A stretch of DNA of 64,000 nt from Bradyrhizobium sp. PSBB068 (GTDB taxonomy: Bacteria; Pseudomonadota; Alphaproteobacteria; Rhizobiales; Xanthobacteraceae), in assembly GCA_016839165.1 (NCBI GenBank), contig CP069300.1, forward strand, positions 1,302,001-1,366,000, read 5' to 3'. Below, piece after piece: positions 25,302-35,300 of this stretch. Every line of letters starts with the position of its first letter. Position 1 is the stretch's first letter. Under the pieces are notes generated by a model. The model saw only the letters and a list, made by a program, of their open reading frames with translations, was not told the DNA's origin and did no database searches. A program made the translations under genes and the position numbers.

Positions 25302-26554
25302 GCGAAGTGCGCTTGTTGTCCGACGCGCCATGGCTCGCTTCGGGGCCTGCGGCGCGCGTGCTCGGCCTGCTCAATGCCGACGGCGAAGAGGCGCGGGTGA
25401 TCGGCGGCGCGGTGCGCAACGCGCTGATGCGGATTCCGCTTGCCGACATCGACATCGCCACCACCGCGCTACCGGACGAGGTCGTTCGCCGCGCCAAGCG
25501 GGCGGGCATCAAGAGCGTGCCGACCGGCATCGAGCACGGCACGGTTACACTGGTTATCGACGGCCACCCATTCGAAGTGACGACGCTGCGCGAGGACACC
25601 GAGACCTTCGGCCGCAAGGCCAAGGTGGCGTTCGGGCGCGACTGGGTGCGCGACGCCGAGCGGCGCGACTTCACCATCAACGGCCTGTCGGTCGATACCG
25701 CTGGCGTCGTGCATGACCACGTCGGCGGCCTTGCCGATATCGCGGCGCGGCGGGTGCGCTTCATCGGCCATCCCGCGCAGCGGATTGCCGAGGATTATTT
25801 GCGCATCCTGCGCTTCTTCCGCTTCCACGCCGCCTATGGTGTGGGCGAGGTCGATCGCGCCGGCTATCTCGCCTGCATCGGCGGGCGCGCCGGTTTGACC
25901 GGTCTGTCGGCCGAGCGCATCCGCATGGAGGTGCTCAAGCTCGTGGTCGCGAACGGCGCCGCCGGCGCGGTGGTCGCGATGGGCGATGGCGGATTGCTGC
26001 AGCCGCTGTTCGGTGGTGTCGCCTATACCGGCCCGTTCGCGGCAATGATCGAGATCGAGAAGTTGATGGAGCTCGCGCCGAGCGCCGTGCGCCGGCTCGC
26101 CGCGCTGACCGTTGCCGTGACCGAGGACGCGCGACGCATCGCAAGCCGGTTGCGGCTCTCCAACGCCGAGGCCAAGGCGCTGGATTCGATGGGCCATCGC
26201 TGGTGGCGCCTGCCCGGCATGGACGAGGCGCATGCCAAGCGCAGGCTCTACAGGCTGGACGAGGGGCCCTATCGTGACCGGCTGCTGCTCGCCTGGGCGC
26301 GAACCGGTGTGGGCCGCGATGTCGACCACTGGCGCGCGCTCGCCACGTTGCCGCAACGCTGGCGCGCGCCTCACTTTCCGTTGAGGGCGTCGGATTTCAT
26401 CGCGCGCGGTATTGCCGAGGGGCCGGCGCTCGGGCATGTCCTGACGCTGGCCGAGGATGCCTGGCTTGCGGCGGACTTTCCGCTCGATCCGCAGGTGCTG
26501 TCCGGCATCGCCGACCAGACCGTCTCCCGTTTCACCCGCGATCACCGCCTCTGA
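25298..26554 (+). CDS. cca: CCA tRNA nucleotidyltransferase / poly(A) polymerase family
   Basis: 418 aa. The class-II nucleotidyltransferase head is clear: VIGGAVRNALMRIPLADIDIATTA (GG...D-x-D), GTVTLVIDGHPFEVTTLRED, and the RRDFTINGLSVD and RIAEDYLRILRFFRFHAAYG motifs that set nucleotide selection. There is no HD phosphohydrolase domain; the helical C-terminus is about 200 residues long. It adds or repairs the 3' CCA end of tRNAs. It is the last gene of the four-gene coupled run. Confidence 0.94.
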   Translation: MSEVRLLSDAPWLASGPAARVLGLLNADGEEARVIGGAVRNALMRIPLADIDIATTALPDEVVRRAKRAGIKSVPTGIEHGTVTLVIDGHPFEVTTLREDTETFGRKAKVAFGRDWVRDAERRDFTINGLSVDTAGVVHDHVGGLADIAARRVRFIGHPAQRIAEDYLRILRFFRFHAAYGVGEVDRAGYLACIGGRAGLTGLSAERIRMEVLKLVVANGAAGAVVAMGDGGLLQPLFGGVAYTGPFAAMIEIEKLMELAPSAVRRLAALTVAVTEDARRIASRLRLSNAEAKALDSMGHRWWRLPGMDEAHAKRRLYRLDEGPYRDRLLLAWARTGVGRDVDHWRALATLPQRWRAPHFPLRASDFIARGIAEGPALGHVLTLAEDAWLAADFPLDPQVLSGIADQTVSRFTRDHRL

Positions 26555-26646
26555 ATTTTCGTACCGCCGAGTTCATCGGCGGCACGGTAACGAACGTCGC
26601 ATGGAGACGATGCCGCACGGGCGAGGCGGCATCGCGCCGACAGATC

Positions 26647-26925
26647 TCACGCCGCCTTGCGCTTCTTCTTGCGGTCGCCGTCGTCATCCTCGTCTTCGTC
26701 GTCCTCTTCTTCCTCGTCGTTGTCTTCGTCCTCGTCGTCTTCTTCCTCGTCATCTTCAGGATCGAGTTCGGTCGATTCGAGTGCGACGAGCGGCAGAGTT
26801 TCGCGAAACAGGTCGCCGTCCGTGCCCATCCAAAGACACTCGACCTTGTCCTCGTCGACTTCCACGACCGTGATCGGATGGCCGCCGGATTTCAGCATGA
26901 CGACATCGCCTGGTTTCAGTTCCAT
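26647..26925 (-). CDS. DUF2158 (YodC-like) protein with long acidic tail
   Basis: 92 aa from the ATG at 26925, which follows GGAGGG. Residues 1-50 are a compact SH3-like domain (MELKPGDVVMLKSGGHPITV, followed by VECLWM) of the DUF2158/YodC type. Residues 52-84 are almost only Asp and Glu, with four short D/E blocks, and the protein ends DRKKKRKAA. The basic end after a poly-acidic tail suggests a protein or nucleic-acid partner, but this is inference. The tail codons (GAC/GAG/GAA) form an imperfect trinucleotide repeat and may vary in length between strains. Confidence 0.88.
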   Translation of the reverse strand: MELKPGDVVMLKSGGHPITVVEVDEDKVECLWMGTDGDLFRETLPLVALESTELDPEDDEEEDDEDEDNDEEEEDDEDEDDDGDRKKKRKAA

Positions 26926-27029
26926 GATCTTCCCTCCGCGCATGATGACGCGGACGGCACGCTAGCGGCCGGTGATGACAGTCAAATCACGGCCGGCGCC
27001 GGCTTCGATGGAATTGACGTGGAAAACGG

Positions 27030-27770
27030 CTATTTGTGTCTGGCCGGAACCAGCTCGGTCAGCGAGCGGACGATGCGGTCGGGCTTGATGGTCGATCCCG
27101 GCGGCAGCCCGACACCGTGCACATCCATCCAGACCGCGTAGATGCCGAGCCGCTGCGGCGCCACGACTTCCCACTCCAGATTGTCGCCGATCATCCAGGT
27201 ATCAGACGCGGTGACGCCGAGCGCGTCCATCGCGTGCAGATAGGCGCGCTCCTCCGGCTTGCCGAAGCCGTGCTCGCCCTCGATCTGGATGTGATCGAAG
27301 CGATGGCCGAGCGCGAAACGCTCGACCTTGGCGCGCTGCATGTCGGCTGCGCCGTTGGTGACCAGCGCGAGCTTGATGCCGAGCGCCTTGAACGCATCGA
27401 TCGCCTCATGCGCGCCGGGGAAGACGAACATCTCCTCTTCGCGATAGGCGGTGAAGCGATCGGCGATGCGGTCGGCGAGATCGTCCGGCAGCGTGCGGTG
27501 GCCGGCTGCGGCGAGCTGGGCGAAGCCGCCCTTCACGGTCAGCCGGCGCGCCTCGCCGAGCTTGATCCGCCAGATCGGCTCGGCGGTCGACCAGAATTGC
27601 CGTGCAGAGGCCAACAAGGCGGTTGCGACCATGTCCGGGGGCAGGGGCGCCAGCTCCGCCGCGAATTCAGCGGTGATCGCATTCCAGGCGATCTCGGGAC
27701 GTCCATAGGCCGACAGGATGGTGTCGTCCATGTCGATCAGCATCGCGCGCGGCAGCTTGGTTACGGCCAT
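27030..27770 (-). CDS. HAD-superfamily hydrolase
   Basis: 246 aa. Motif I is LIDMDDTIL (D-x-D), motif II is LALVTNGAA, and motifs III/IV are [10 protein letters not shown] and [10 protein letters not shown]. The cap is C1-type, as in phosphoglycolate phosphatase or YjjG-like nucleotidases. It hydrolyses a small phosphorylated metabolite in the cytosol; the substrate is unknown. The start codon overlaps the end of hemF by 10 bases, so it is the last gene of the queE-queD-hemF-HAD run. Confidence 0.9.
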   Translation of the reverse strand: MAVTKLPRAMLIDMDDTILSAYGRPEIAWNAITAEFAAELAPLPPDMVATALLASARQFWSTAEPIWRIKLGEARRLTVKGGFAQLAAAGHRTLPDDLADRIADRFTAYREEEMFVFPGAHEAIDAFKALGIKLALVTNGAADMQRAKVERFALGHRFDHIQIEGEHGFGKPEERAYLHAMDALGVTASDTWMIGDNLEWEVVAPQRLGIYAVWMDVHGVGLPPGSTIKPDRIVRSLTELVPARHK

Positions 27771-28657
27771 TTCACCTCCGGCGGCAGCGAAGACAGGATC
27801 GAATCGACATTGCCGCCGGTCTTCAGGCCGAAGATGGTGCCGCGATCGTAGAGCAGGTTGAACTCGACATAGCGCCCCCGACGAACCAGCTGCTCGTCGC
27901 GGTCCTCCGCGGTCCAGCCGGCCGCGAAATTGCGCCGCACCAACTCGGGATAGATCTTCAGGAAGCTGCGCCCGACATCCTGGGTGAAGGCGAGATCGGC
28001 CTTCCAGTCGCCGCTGTCATGCCAGTCGTAGAAGATGCCGCCGACGCCGCGGGCTTCCTTGCGGTGCGGCAGATAGAAATAGTCGTCGCACCATTTCTTA
28101 TACTTGTCGTAGTCAGCGACGCCGTTCGGTCCGGTGCATGCCGCTTTCATCGCGGCATGGAAGGCGACCGTGTCGGGATCTTCCTGGGTGCGCCGCCGGT
28201 TGAGCACCGGCGTCAGATCCGCGCCGCCGCCGAACCAGGCCTTGGTGGTGACCACGAAACGGGTGTTCATGTGCACGGCGGGCACGTTCGGATTGCGCAA
28301 GTGCGCGATCAGCGAAATGCCCGACGCCCAGAACCTCGGATCATCGGCGGCGCCGGGAATCTGGGCGCGAAATTCGGGAGCGAACTCGCCATGCACGGTC
28401 GAACAGTGCACGCCGACCTTCTCGAAGAGCCGCCCTTTCATGATCGACATCACGCCGCCGCCGCCGGGCTTGCCGGTATGGTCGGTGCGATCCCAGGGGG
28501 TGCGCACGAACCGGCCGGCGTCGCCGGGATAGAGCGCTGCGGGGGCATCGTCCTCGAGCTGCTCGAACGCCGTGCAGATCTCGTTGCGCAGCGCCTCGAA
28601 CCAGCCGCGCGCACGCGCCTTGCGGTCTTCGATGATGGCGGGGTCTGTGGGCAGCAT
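27761..28657 (-). CDS. hemF: Oxygen-dependent coproporphyrinogen III oxidase
   Basis: 298 aa, normal length. HemF decarboxylates coproporphyrinogen III to protoporphyrinogen IX with O2 in haem synthesis. Family stretches visible include [64 protein letters not shown] and [16 protein letters not shown]. The start ATG at 28657 ([13 protein letters not shown]) lies 2 bases after the queD stop; the longer frame upstream is a queD shadow. Genes queE, queD, hemF and HAD appear to form one leftward unit. Confidence 0.96.
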   Translation of the reverse strand: MLPTDPAIIEDRKARARGWFEALRNEICTAFEQLEDDAPAALYPGDAGRFVRTPWDRTDHTGKPGGGGVMSIMKGRLFEKVGVHCSTVHGEFAPEFRAQIPGAADDPRFWASGISLIAHLRNPNVPAVHMNTRFVVTTKAWFGGGADLTPVLNRRRTQEDPDTVAFHAAMKAACTGPNGVADYDKYKKWCDDYFYLPHRKEARGVGGIFYDWHDSGDWKADLAFTQDVGRSFLKIYPELVRRNFAAGWTAEDRDEQLVRRGRYVEFNLLYDRGTIFGLKTGGNVDSILSSLPPEVKWP

Positions 28658-28659
28658 GA

Positions 28660-29025
28660 CTAACCTTGCGGGCCGAAGTAAGTGCAGCTTTCGTTGCAGC
28701 TGTCGCGGTGGACGCTGACGCGGGTCAGCTTGCCCGCGTGCTGCAACCGCTCCCAGATGAAGCGCGAGAGGTTCTCCAGCGTGGGTACGCCGATCGCCTC
28801 GATCTTGTTGAGGAACTTGTGGTCGAGCGTCTTCTGCACCTCGGCCATGGCGCGTTCGAGCAGGCCGAGATCGATCACCATTCCGGTTTTCGGGTCCGGC
28901 GTGCCGCGTACGGTGACTTCGGCACGAAACGAGTGGCCGTGGATCTCCTCGCTGGCGGCACCAAAGGTCGTTCCGGACAGCGCATGCGCAGCCTCGAACC
29001 GAAACGCTTTCGTCAATTCCCACAT
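28660..29025 (-). CDS. queD: 6-carboxytetrahydropterin synthase
   Basis: 121 aa. QueD converts 7,8-dihydroneopterin triphosphate to 6-carboxytetrahydropterin in queuosine synthesis. The zinc ligands are in AAHAL and IHGHSF; the catalytic Cys is in the middle stretch [15 protein letters not shown] region or, as in short rhizobial forms, in the C-terminal DSCNESC. The end [16 protein letters not shown] is Cys-rich and typical. The ATG at 29025 ([14 protein letters not shown]) is preferred over the TTG at 29037. It lies between queE and hemF; a palindromic repeat separates it from queE. Confidence 0.92.
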   Translation of the reverse strand: MWELTKAFRFEAAHALSGTTFGAASEEIHGHSFRAEVTVRGTPDPKTGMVIDLGLLERAMAEVQKTLDHKFLNKIEAIGVPTLENLSRFIWERLQHAGKLTRVSVHRDSCNESCTYFGPQG

Positions 29026-29066
29026 CTCTCTCAACAATCCAGTTCTGTCTTGTCTCTAGTTTGGTT

Positions 29067-29110
29067 GCGTTTTCTTGATGCGAACCGGTTCCCACTTCGC
29101 TTGAAAACGC
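29067..29110. repeat. Palindromic repeat GCGTTTTC...GAAAACGC
   Basis: Eight-base outer arms GCGTTTTC / GAAAACGC with a central GCGAACCGGTTCCCAC. It lies between queE and queD, where it can form a hairpin in the shared transcript. Only one copy was seen in this window. Confidence 0.6.
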
Positions 29111-29116
29111 TCCGGT

Positions 29117-29749
29117 TCATCTGATCCCGAGCGTCTTGTGCGTCTGCACGCTGAGGCGCCATTGCGGGTGCTTCAGGCAGTAGGCGATCGCCCGCTCGGT
29201 ATTCTCGATCACGTCGGGTCCGTCCATCGGCTGCAGCGAGAAGCGCTCGAACGAAAGCCCCGCAAAGTCCTCCGGCGCGTTCTCCGGCTGCGGATAGACC
29301 AGCTTGAGTTCGTGCCCACTGCGCACCACGAGCTCGGCTGCGGCCTTGGGGCTGACGCAGATCCAGTCGAGCCCGTCGGGCGGCGCGATGGTGCCGTTGG
29401 TCTCGATCGCGATCGCAAAGCCGTGGCCGTGCAGGGCCTCGATCAGGGCGCTGTCGACCTGTAGCAGCGGCTCGCCGCCGGTCAGCACCACGTAGCGGTC
29501 TGCCTCGCCCCCGGTCCATTGCGCGGCGATGGTGCCGGCGAGCTCGGCGGCGTCGGCATAGCGGCCGCCGAGCGTGCCGTCGGTGCCGACGAAATCGGTG
29601 TCGCAGAACCGGCAGACGGCGCCGGCGCGGTCCTGCTCGCGGCCGCTCCAGAGGTTGCAGCCGGCAAAGCGGCAGAACACGGAGGCCCGGCCCGCATGGG
29701 CGCCTTCGCCCTGCAGGGTAAGAAAGATCTCCTTGACCGCGTAGCTCAC
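29117..29749 (-). CDS. queE: 7-carboxy-7-deazaguanine synthase (radical SAM)
   Basis: 210 aa from GTG at 29749 (V-S-Y-A-V-K-E-I-F-L-T-L-Q-G-E-G), the usual N-terminus of QueE; the longer frame is a shadow of trmL. The cluster motif is CRFAGCNLWSGREQDRAGAV then CRFCDTDF, the extended C-x14-C-x2-C form found in many proteobacterial QueE. GGEPLLQ and ETNGT are further SAM-site motifs. It converts 6-carboxytetrahydropterin to CDG, the step after QueD. The start lies 10 bases after the trmL stop. Confidence 0.94.
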   Translation of the reverse strand: MSYAVKEIFLTLQGEGAHAGRASVFCRFAGCNLWSGREQDRAGAVCRFCDTDFVGTDGTLGGRYADAAELAGTIAAQWTGGEADRYVVLTGGEPLLQVDSALIEALHGHGFAIAIETNGTIAPPDGLDWICVSPKAAAELVVRSGHELKLVYPQPENAPEDFAGLSFERFSLQPMDGPDVIENTERAIAYCLKHPQWRLSVQTHKTLGIR

Positions 29750-29759
29750 CAAAAATCCC

Positions 29760-30230
29760 TTAAGTTGCCGAACCGGCAGATAGCGAACGGGTCTGCCGGA
29801 GCGCCTCGCCGACGGCCATGGCCGCCGTGACGGCCACATTGAGTGAGCGCATGGACGGCCTGATCGGAATCACCAGCCGGGCATCCGCGGCGGCCACCAC
29901 CGCGTCGGTCACCCCCGCCGTCTCGCGCCCGAACAGCAGGACATCGGAGGCCGCATAGTCGAAATCAAGGTAGGATTTCGCCGCCCTGGTCGTGAACAGC
30001 ACCAGCCGGCATCCTGCCTCGGCCCGCCATTCCTCGAATTTCGACCATGAGTCGTGACGCTTCAACCGCACATGGTCGAGATAGTCCATACCCGCCCGGC
30101 GGAAATTCCGGTCCGAGGTGTCGAATCCCGCCGGTTCGATGATATGGGCTGCCACGTCCAGGCAGGCGCAAAGGCGCAGAATCGTCCCTGTATTCTGGGG
30201 AATGTCGGGCTGGAACAGCGCGATCTGCAT
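29760..30230 (-). CDS. trmL: tRNA (cytidine/uridine-34-2'-O)-methyltransferase
   Basis: 156 aa, a SPOUT (trefoil-knot) methyltransferase of full length. N-terminal MQIALFQPDIPQNTGTILR, middle LLFGRETAGV and C-terminal IPIRPSMRSLNVAVTAAMAVGEALRQ carry the SPOUT motifs 1-3 that form the AdoMet knot. It methylates the wobble-base ribose of some leucine tRNAs. It is the first gene of the leftward cluster with the queuosine genes, which also modify a wobble base. It is divergent from petA. Confidence 0.94.
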   Translation of the reverse strand: MQIALFQPDIPQNTGTILRLCACLDVAAHIIEPAGFDTSDRNFRRAGMDYLDHVRLKRHDSWSKFEEWRAEAGCRLVLFTTRAAKSYLDFDYAASDVLLFGRETAGVTDAVVAAADARLVIPIRPSMRSLNVAVTAAMAVGEALRQTRSLSAGSAT

Positions 30231-30508
30231 GGTGCGGACGACCTGTGAAATCCGGATGAAATTGTCTCAATAAAACATCGCTCGGCGCGGATTTCGTGCA
30301 TTGCACGTGTGCGAGCCGATAGCGGGCTTGCGCTCGTCCGGCAAGGGTGCCAATAGAACGATTCTGGACTGCTGTTCCGCCATTTGGGGTGGGGAATGGC
30401 AGTTTTCTGCCGCCGCGGGGGCCGCGGGCGCCGGCAGCCTTTCTTGAGGCGCTTCCCAGCGTCTCCGGGGCGGTTCCACCGGCTGCAGAAAAGAAAGGGC
30501 TAGGAATC

Positions 30509-31039
30509 GTGACGACAGCGTCTTCGGCGGACCATCCGACACGCCGTGATTTTCTCTTTGTTGCAACCGGAGCTGCCGCCGCGGTCGGCGCAGCCGCCAC
30601 CGTCTGGCCGCTGGTTGCCCAGATGAACCCGGACGCCGCGACGATCGCGGCCGGCGCGCCGATCCAGGTCGACCTGGCGCCGATCGCCGAGGGCCAGGAC
30701 ATCAAGGTGTTCTGGCGCGGCAAGCCGATCTACATCAGCCATCGCACCAAGAAGCAGATCGAGGAGGCTCAGAAGGTGCCGCTCTCGAGCCTGCCCGATC
30801 CGCAGCCCGACTCGGCCCGCGTCAAGGCCGGCCACGACCAGTGGCTGGTGGTGATCGGCATCTGCACCCATCTCGGCTGTATCCCGATCGCCCATGAGGG
30901 CAATTACGACGGTTTCTTCTGCCCCTGCCACGGCTCCCAGTACGACTCCTCCGGTCGTATCCGCCAGGGGCCGGCGCCCGCCAATCTGGCGGTGCCGCCC
31001 TACGCCTTCCTTTCCGACACCAAAATCCAGATCGGCTAA
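30509..31039 (+). CDS. petA: Ubiquinol-cytochrome c reductase Rieske iron-sulfur subunit
   Basis: 176 aa from GTG at 30509; the frame upstream has no signal features. A Tat leader ([17 protein letters not shown]) doubles as the membrane anchor. The [2Fe-2S] ligands sit in GICTHLGC and [10 protein letters not shown], two Cys-x-His boxes about 20 residues apart. It passes electrons from ubiquinol to cytochrome c1 in the bc1 complex. The fbcH gene starts 72 bases downstream, giving the petA-fbcH operon known from Bradyrhizobium. Confidence 0.96.
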   Translation: MTTASSADHPTRRDFLFVATGAAAAVGAAATVWPLVAQMNPDAATIAAGAPIQVDLAPIAEGQDIKVFWRGKPIYISHRTKKQIEEAQKVPLSSLPDPQPDSARVKAGHDQWLVVIGICTHLGCIPIAHEGNYDGFFCPCHGSQYDSSGRIRQGPAPANLAVPPYAFLSDTKIQIG

Positions 31040-31111
31040 GTCCCGGACCCTCCGGGACTTCGGCTTCCCCTTGGACCCATCGCGTCGTTTTTCTTCTTCA
31101 GGATCGCATCA

Positions 31112-33184
31112 ATGAGCGGACCATCTGATTTCCAACCGAGCAACCCCGCCTTGAAGTGGATCGAACGGCGCCTTCCGATCTTCGGCCTGATCCACTCTTC
31201 ATTCGTGGCCTATCCGACGCCGCGCAACCTGAACTACTGGTGGACCTTCGGCGCCATCCTTTCGCTGATGCTGGGTCTGCAGATCCTGACCGGCGTGATC
31301 CTGGCGATGCACTACACGCCGCACGCCGATCTCGCCTTCAAGTCGGTCGAGCTGATCGTCCGCGACGTCAATTACGGCTGGCTGCTGCGCAACATGCATG
31401 CCTGCGGCGCGTCGATGTTCTTCTTCGCCGTCTACATCCACATGTTCCGCGGCCTTTATTACGGGTCGTACAAGGAGCCGCGCGAGGTGCTGTGGATCCT
31501 CGGCGTCATCATCTACCTCTTGATGATGGCCACCGGCTTCATGGGCTACGTGCTGCCGTGGGGCCAGATGAGCTTCTGGGGCGCCACCGTCATCACCAAC
31601 CTGTTCTCGGCCGTGCCGTATTTCGGCGAGAGCATCGTGACGCTGCTGTGGGGCGGTTATTCGGTCGGTAACCCGACGCTGAACCGCTTCTTCTCGCTGC
31701 ACTATCTGCTACCGTTCGTGATCGCCGGCGTGGTCGTGCTGCACGTCTGGGCACTGCACGTCGCGGGTCAGAACAACCCGGCCGGCGTCGAGGCCAAGAC
31801 CGAGAAGGACACCGTTCCGTTCACGCCCTATGCGACGATCAAGGACGCGTTCGGCGTGTCGTGCTTCCTGATCTTCTTCGCCTGGTTCATCTTCTACATG
31901 CCGAACTATCTCGGCGACGCCGACAACTACATCCCGGCGAACCCCGGCGTGACCCCGGCGCACATCGTGCCTGAATGGTACTACCTGCCGTTCTACGCGA
32001 TCCTGCGCTCGATCCCGAACAAGCTCGCCGGCGTCGTGGCGATGTTCTCGGCGATCATCATCCTGTGCTTCCTGCCCTGGCTCGACAGCGCACGGACCCG
32101 GTCGTCGAAGTATCGTCCGCTGGCCAAGCAGTTTTTCTGGATCTTCGTGGTGGTCTGCATCCTGCTCGGCTATCTCGGCTCGCAACCGCCGGAAGGCATC
32201 TATGTGATCGCCGGCCGCATCCTGACGGTGTGCTACTTCGCCTACTTCCTGATCGTGCTGCCGCTGCTCGCCCGCATCGAGACGCCGCGCCCGGTGCCGA
32301 ACTCGATCGCCGACGACGTGCTGGCGAAGAGCAAGGGCAGGGCCGCGACCGCAGCCTCGGTGATGCTCGCGATGGTGGTGGCCGGCGGCCTGTTCGTAGG
32401 CGGCACCCAGAACGCCAAGGCCGAGGAGGGCGGCAATGCGCCGCCGGCGCAGAGCTGGTCGTTCTCCGGCCCGTTCGGCAAGTATGACCGCGGCTCGCTG
32501 CAGCGTGGCCTGAAGGTCTACAAGGAAGTCTGCTCGGCCTGCCACGGCCTGTCCTATGTCGCGTTCCGCAACTTGGCGGATGCCGGCGGCCCCGGCTATT
32601 CGGTGGCGCAGGCGGCTGCGTTCGCGTCGGAATACAAGATCAAGGATGGTCCGAACGACCAGGGCGAGATGTTCGAGCGTCCGGGCCGTCCGGCGGACTA
32701 CTTCCCGTCGCCGTTCCCGAACGAGCAGGCCGCGCGCGCAGCCAATGGCGGCGCGGCACCGCCCGATCTCTCGCTGATCACCAAGGCGCGGTCCTACAAG
32801 CGCGGCTTCCCGCAATTCGTGATCGACTTCTTCAGCCAGTACCAGGAGCAGGGCCCGGACTACGTCGACGCCATCCTGCAGGGCTTCGAGGACAAGGCCC
32901 CGGCTGGCGTCACGATCCCCGAGGGCTCGTACTACAACAAGTACTTCCCCGGCCACGCCATCAAGATGCCGAAGCCGCTGTCCGACGGTCAGGTGACCTT
33001 CGACGACGGCTCGCCGGCGACGGTCAAGCAGTACGCGCATGACGTCACCACCTTCCTGATGTGGGCCGCCGAGCCGCACATGGAAGAGCGCAAGCGGATC
33101 GGCATGCAGGTGTTCTTCTTCCTGGTGATCTTCGCCATCCTTATGTACTTCACCAAGCGCAAGGTTTGGGCCGACGCGCACTGA
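31112..33184 (+). CDS. fbcH: Fused cytochrome b / cytochrome c1 precursor
   Basis: 690 aa. Residues 1 to about 410 are cytochrome b, with two haem-b helices bearing His pairs ([19 protein letters not shown] and [20 protein letters not shown]) and the PEWY motif of the quinol-oxidation site. A hydrophobic stretch ([16 protein letters not shown], ending NAKA/EEGG near 437) acts as the internal signal for the c1 part. In that part CSACHGL (Cys474, Cys477, His478) binds haem c, and a C-terminal helix ([15 protein letters not shown]) anchors it. In Bradyrhizobium this precursor is cut into separate b and c1 proteins. Confidence 0.97.
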   Translation: MSGPSDFQPSNPALKWIERRLPIFGLIHSSFVAYPTPRNLNYWWTFGAILSLMLGLQILTGVILAMHYTPHADLAFKSVELIVRDVNYGWLLRNMHACGASMFFFAVYIHMFRGLYYGSYKEPREVLWILGVIIYLLMMATGFMGYVLPWGQMSFWGATVITNLFSAVPYFGESIVTLLWGGYSVGNPTLNRFFSLHYLLPFVIAGVVVLHVWALHVAGQNNPAGVEAKTEKDTVPFTPYATIKDAFGVSCFLIFFAWFIFYMPNYLGDADNYIPANPGVTPAHIVPEWYYLPFYAILRSIPNKLAGVVAMFSAIIILCFLPWLDSARTRSSKYRPLAKQFFWIFVVVCILLGYLGSQPPEGIYVIAGRILTVCYFAYFLIVLPLLARIETPRPVPNSIADDVLAKSKGRAATAASVMLAMVVAGGLFVGGTQNAKAEEGGNAPPAQSWSFSGPFGKYDRGSLQRGLKVYKEVCSACHGLSYVAFRNLADAGGPGYSVAQAAAFASEYKIKDGPNDQGEMFERPGRPADYFPSPFPNEQAARAANGGAAPPDLSLITKARSYKRGFPQFVIDFFSQYQEQGPDYVDAILQGFEDKAPAGVTIPEGSYYNKYFPGHAIKMPKPLSDGQVTFDDGSPATVKQYAHDVTTFLMWAAEPHMEERKRIGMQVFFFLVIFAILMYFTKRKVWADAH

Positions 33185-33204
33185 CCTCGGCGATCGCGAA
33201 TTTG

Positions 33205-33231
33205 AAAAAGCCCCTTTTCGGGGGCTTTTTT
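33205..33231 (+). terminator. Rho-independent terminator of the bc1 operon
   Basis: AAAAAGCCCC / GGGGCTTTTTT with loop TTTTCG, starting 21 bases after the fbcH stop. It has a strong GC stem with a run of six T. It is the best intrinsic terminator in the window. Confidence 0.92.
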
Positions 33232-33327
33232 GTTTGTGTTCGCAATGACGGCAAATCGATTTGCGTCCGTCACCGAGTACGGACAAGATGCCGGCCAATC
33301 AGCCGGCAAACATCTGCGGAGGAACTC

Positions 33328-34002
33328 ATGGGTACCAGCATCACCTTCAAGCGTCCGGACGGCAAGGAAGCGTCGGGCTATCTTGCCAATGCCGCACGCG
33401 GCAACGCGCCCGGAGTGGTCGTGATCCAGGAATGGTGGGGCCTCCAGGACCAGATCAAGGGCATGTGCGACCGCTTCGCGCGGGCAGGTTTCGATGCGCT
33501 GGCGCCCGATCTCTACAAGGGCAAGGTGGTGCCGTATCACGACACCGAAGCCGCCGGCAAAGAGATGAACTCGCTCGACTTCATGGACGCCACCACCCAA
33601 ACGGTGCGCGGTGCCGCGCAGTACCTCGCCAAGAACGGCGCCAAGGTCGGCCTCACCGGCTTCTGCCTCGGCGGTGCGGTGACCATCATCGGCGCCACCA
33701 AGATCCCGGAATTGACGGCCGGCGTGGTGTTCTACGGCATTCCGCCGGAGCAGGCGGCCAAGCCGGCGGATGTTCGGATTCCGCTGCAGGGCCATTTTGC
33801 CACCAAGGACGACTGGTGCACGCCGGCGCTGGTCGATGGCTTCGAGAAGGCGATGAAGGCCGCCGGCAAATCGCTGGAGCTGTACCGCTATGACGCCGAC
33901 CACGGTTTCGGCAACGAGCAGCGCCTGTCGGTGCACGACCGGCAGTGCGCGGAGTTGGCCTGGGACCGGGCGACGGAGTTCTTCAGGAAGCATCTGGGGT
34001 AA
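33328..34002 (+). CDS. Dienelactone hydrolase family protein
   Basis: 224 aa, a cytosolic alpha/beta hydrolase. The ATG at 33328 follows GGAGGAAC. Nucleophile Cys is in GLTGFCLGG, the acid Asp in ATKDDW and the His in DADHGFGN, the Cys-His-Asp triad of dienelactone hydrolases. An N-terminal VVVIQEWWGLQDQIKGMCDRFA matches the family. The true substrate is uncertain, since many relatives are general esterases. No aromatic-degradation operon surrounds it, although an extradiol-type gene lies downstream in the opposite direction. Confidence 0.9.
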   Translation: MGTSITFKRPDGKEASGYLANAARGNAPGVVVIQEWWGLQDQIKGMCDRFARAGFDALAPDLYKGKVVPYHDTEAAGKEMNSLDFMDATTQTVRGAAQYLAKNGAKVGLTGFCLGGAVTIIGATKIPELTAGVVFYGIPPEQAAKPADVRIPLQGHFATKDDWCTPALVDGFEKAMKAAGKSLELYRYDADHGFGNEQRLSVHDRQCAELAWDRATEFFRKHLG

Positions 34003-34029
34003 AGGCGCGCGATTATCCGCAATCTCGCT

Positions 34030-34150
34030 GTCGTCCCGGCGAAGGCCGGGACCCATACGCCGCGGCAGTCGGGACCAAAGCAAACTGGTCGACGGCTTTG
34101 CCAAACAACTACGCCCTGTGGTTATGGGTCCCGGCCTTCGCCGGGACGAC
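34030..34150. repeat. Palindromic repeat, GTCGTCCCGGC family (copy 2)
   Basis: Near-perfect outer arms, GTCGTCCCGGCGAAGGCCGG on the left and its complement on the right ending GCCGGGACGAC, each followed inward by GACCCATA / TATGGGTC. The centre is about 55 bases and differs from other copies. It sits between two convergent genes. Confidence 0.9.
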
Positions 34151-34162
34151 GTGGGGAGTTTG

Positions 34163-35158
34163 CTATGCGTCCTTCACCCCATCCCACCACGGGCACGTTC
34201 CCGACATCAGCTTGAAATTGCCTTCCATCACCTGCACCGGTGCGCGCTTGCCCTCGGCGGCGGCGCGCATCCGCATCTCGCGCGCGACCGCGCGGTCCTC
34301 CGGCGACAGCCAGACCCGTTCGTGGCCCCACAGGCTCGGGCCGTCATGCATCTCGAACGGCGTCCAGTTCGCAGGATCGATCTCGCGGCCGCCCCAGCCG
34401 CACTCGACCATGAAGGCTGACGGTGACCTGGCGTAGAACGACGTCATCAAATCGTTGGTGTGTCGGCCGAGCGTGACGTTGACCCGGTCCTCCTGCTGCG
34501 CGATGTCGTAGGCTTGGCCGACATCGTCGAGCGAGAACAGCTCCACCATCAGATGATGCATGCCGTTGCTGCCGGTCTCGATCAGCGCCAGCGAGTGGTG
34601 GCGGGCATTGACGTGGAAGAAGTAGGCGCGGAACGGCTTTTCGATGTAGTCGCTGAGGCCGAAGCCGAGCACGTCGACATAGAAGCTCATGACAGGGACG
34701 AGATTCTCGACCGTCAGCACCGCGTGGCCGAGGCCGAGCGCGCCGGTGCGGAAGCCGGAGATCGAGCGGCCCGGCCTGAACGGCGCGTCGTCGATCTCGG
34801 CGCCGTGAAACGCCTCGAGCCGGTTGCCGGCGGGGTCGCTGAACGAGATCAGGCCCCGCACCCGCCGGCTATCGGCGAGCGCCTGCGGCTCTGATGTTAC
34901 GGCGACGCCGGCGCGCTCCAGCCGCGCCGCCAGCGCATCGAGATCCGTGGCATCCGCCACCTCCCAGCCGAAGAACCTCGTGCCTTCGCCCTGCGCGCGG
35001 TCGATCACGATGCGTTGCTTGCGGTCGTCCATCCGGAACGCGAGCAGCGCGTTGCCGCGCTCGATCGCCTGCAGCCCGACCAGGCCGGTGCCGAATTGCC
35101 GCCAGTCGTCCAGCGCATCCGAGCCGAAGCCGGCATATCCGAGACCCAAAATCGCCAT
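34163..35158 (-). CDS. VOC-family extradiol-type ring-cleavage dioxygenase-like protein
   Basis: 331 aa. Two tandem VOC (glyoxalase-fold) halves are visible, as in BphC-type biphenyl-2,3-diol 1,2-dioxygenases. Metal-ligand candidates in the second half are His in GHAVLTV, His in GMHHLMVEL and Glu in AFMVECGWGG, the 2-His-1-Glu site. The first half lacks these, as expected. I chose the ATG at 35158 because GGAGG precedes it by 8 bases; an ATG at 35173 is possible. The substrate is unknown and no degradation cluster is adjacent. Confidence 0.85.
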   Translation of the reverse strand: MAILGLGYAGFGSDALDDWRQFGTGLVGLQAIERGNALLAFRMDDRKQRIVIDRAQGEGTRFFGWEVADATDLDALAARLERAGVAVTSEPQALADSRRVRGLISFSDPAGNRLEAFHGAEIDDAPFRPGRSISGFRTGALGLGHAVLTVENLVPVMSFYVDVLGFGLSDYIEKPFRAYFFHVNARHHSLALIETGSNGMHHLMVELFSLDDVGQAYDIAQQEDRVNVTLGRHTNDLMTSFYARSPSAFMVECGWGGREIDPANWTPFEMHDGPSLWGHERVWLSPEDRAVAREMRMRAAAEGKRAPVQVMEGNFKLMSGTCPWWDGVKDA

Positions 35159-35300
35159 CCGCGCCTCCGCCATCTGTCTTTTTTTGGGCGGCCGATCAGC
35201 CGCCATTTCGGCAAATCCTACGCGGATTCCTGGCTCTTCAAACCCCGAATATGCCGCCCAAACGGCGTCCAGGATTGGGGCAGGGGTGTGAGGCCATCCC

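Noticed and set aside
26657..26965. A serine-rich frame on the + strand
   Set aside because: It is the complement of the Asp/Glu codon array of the DUF2158 gene, which has a proper ribosome site and domain.
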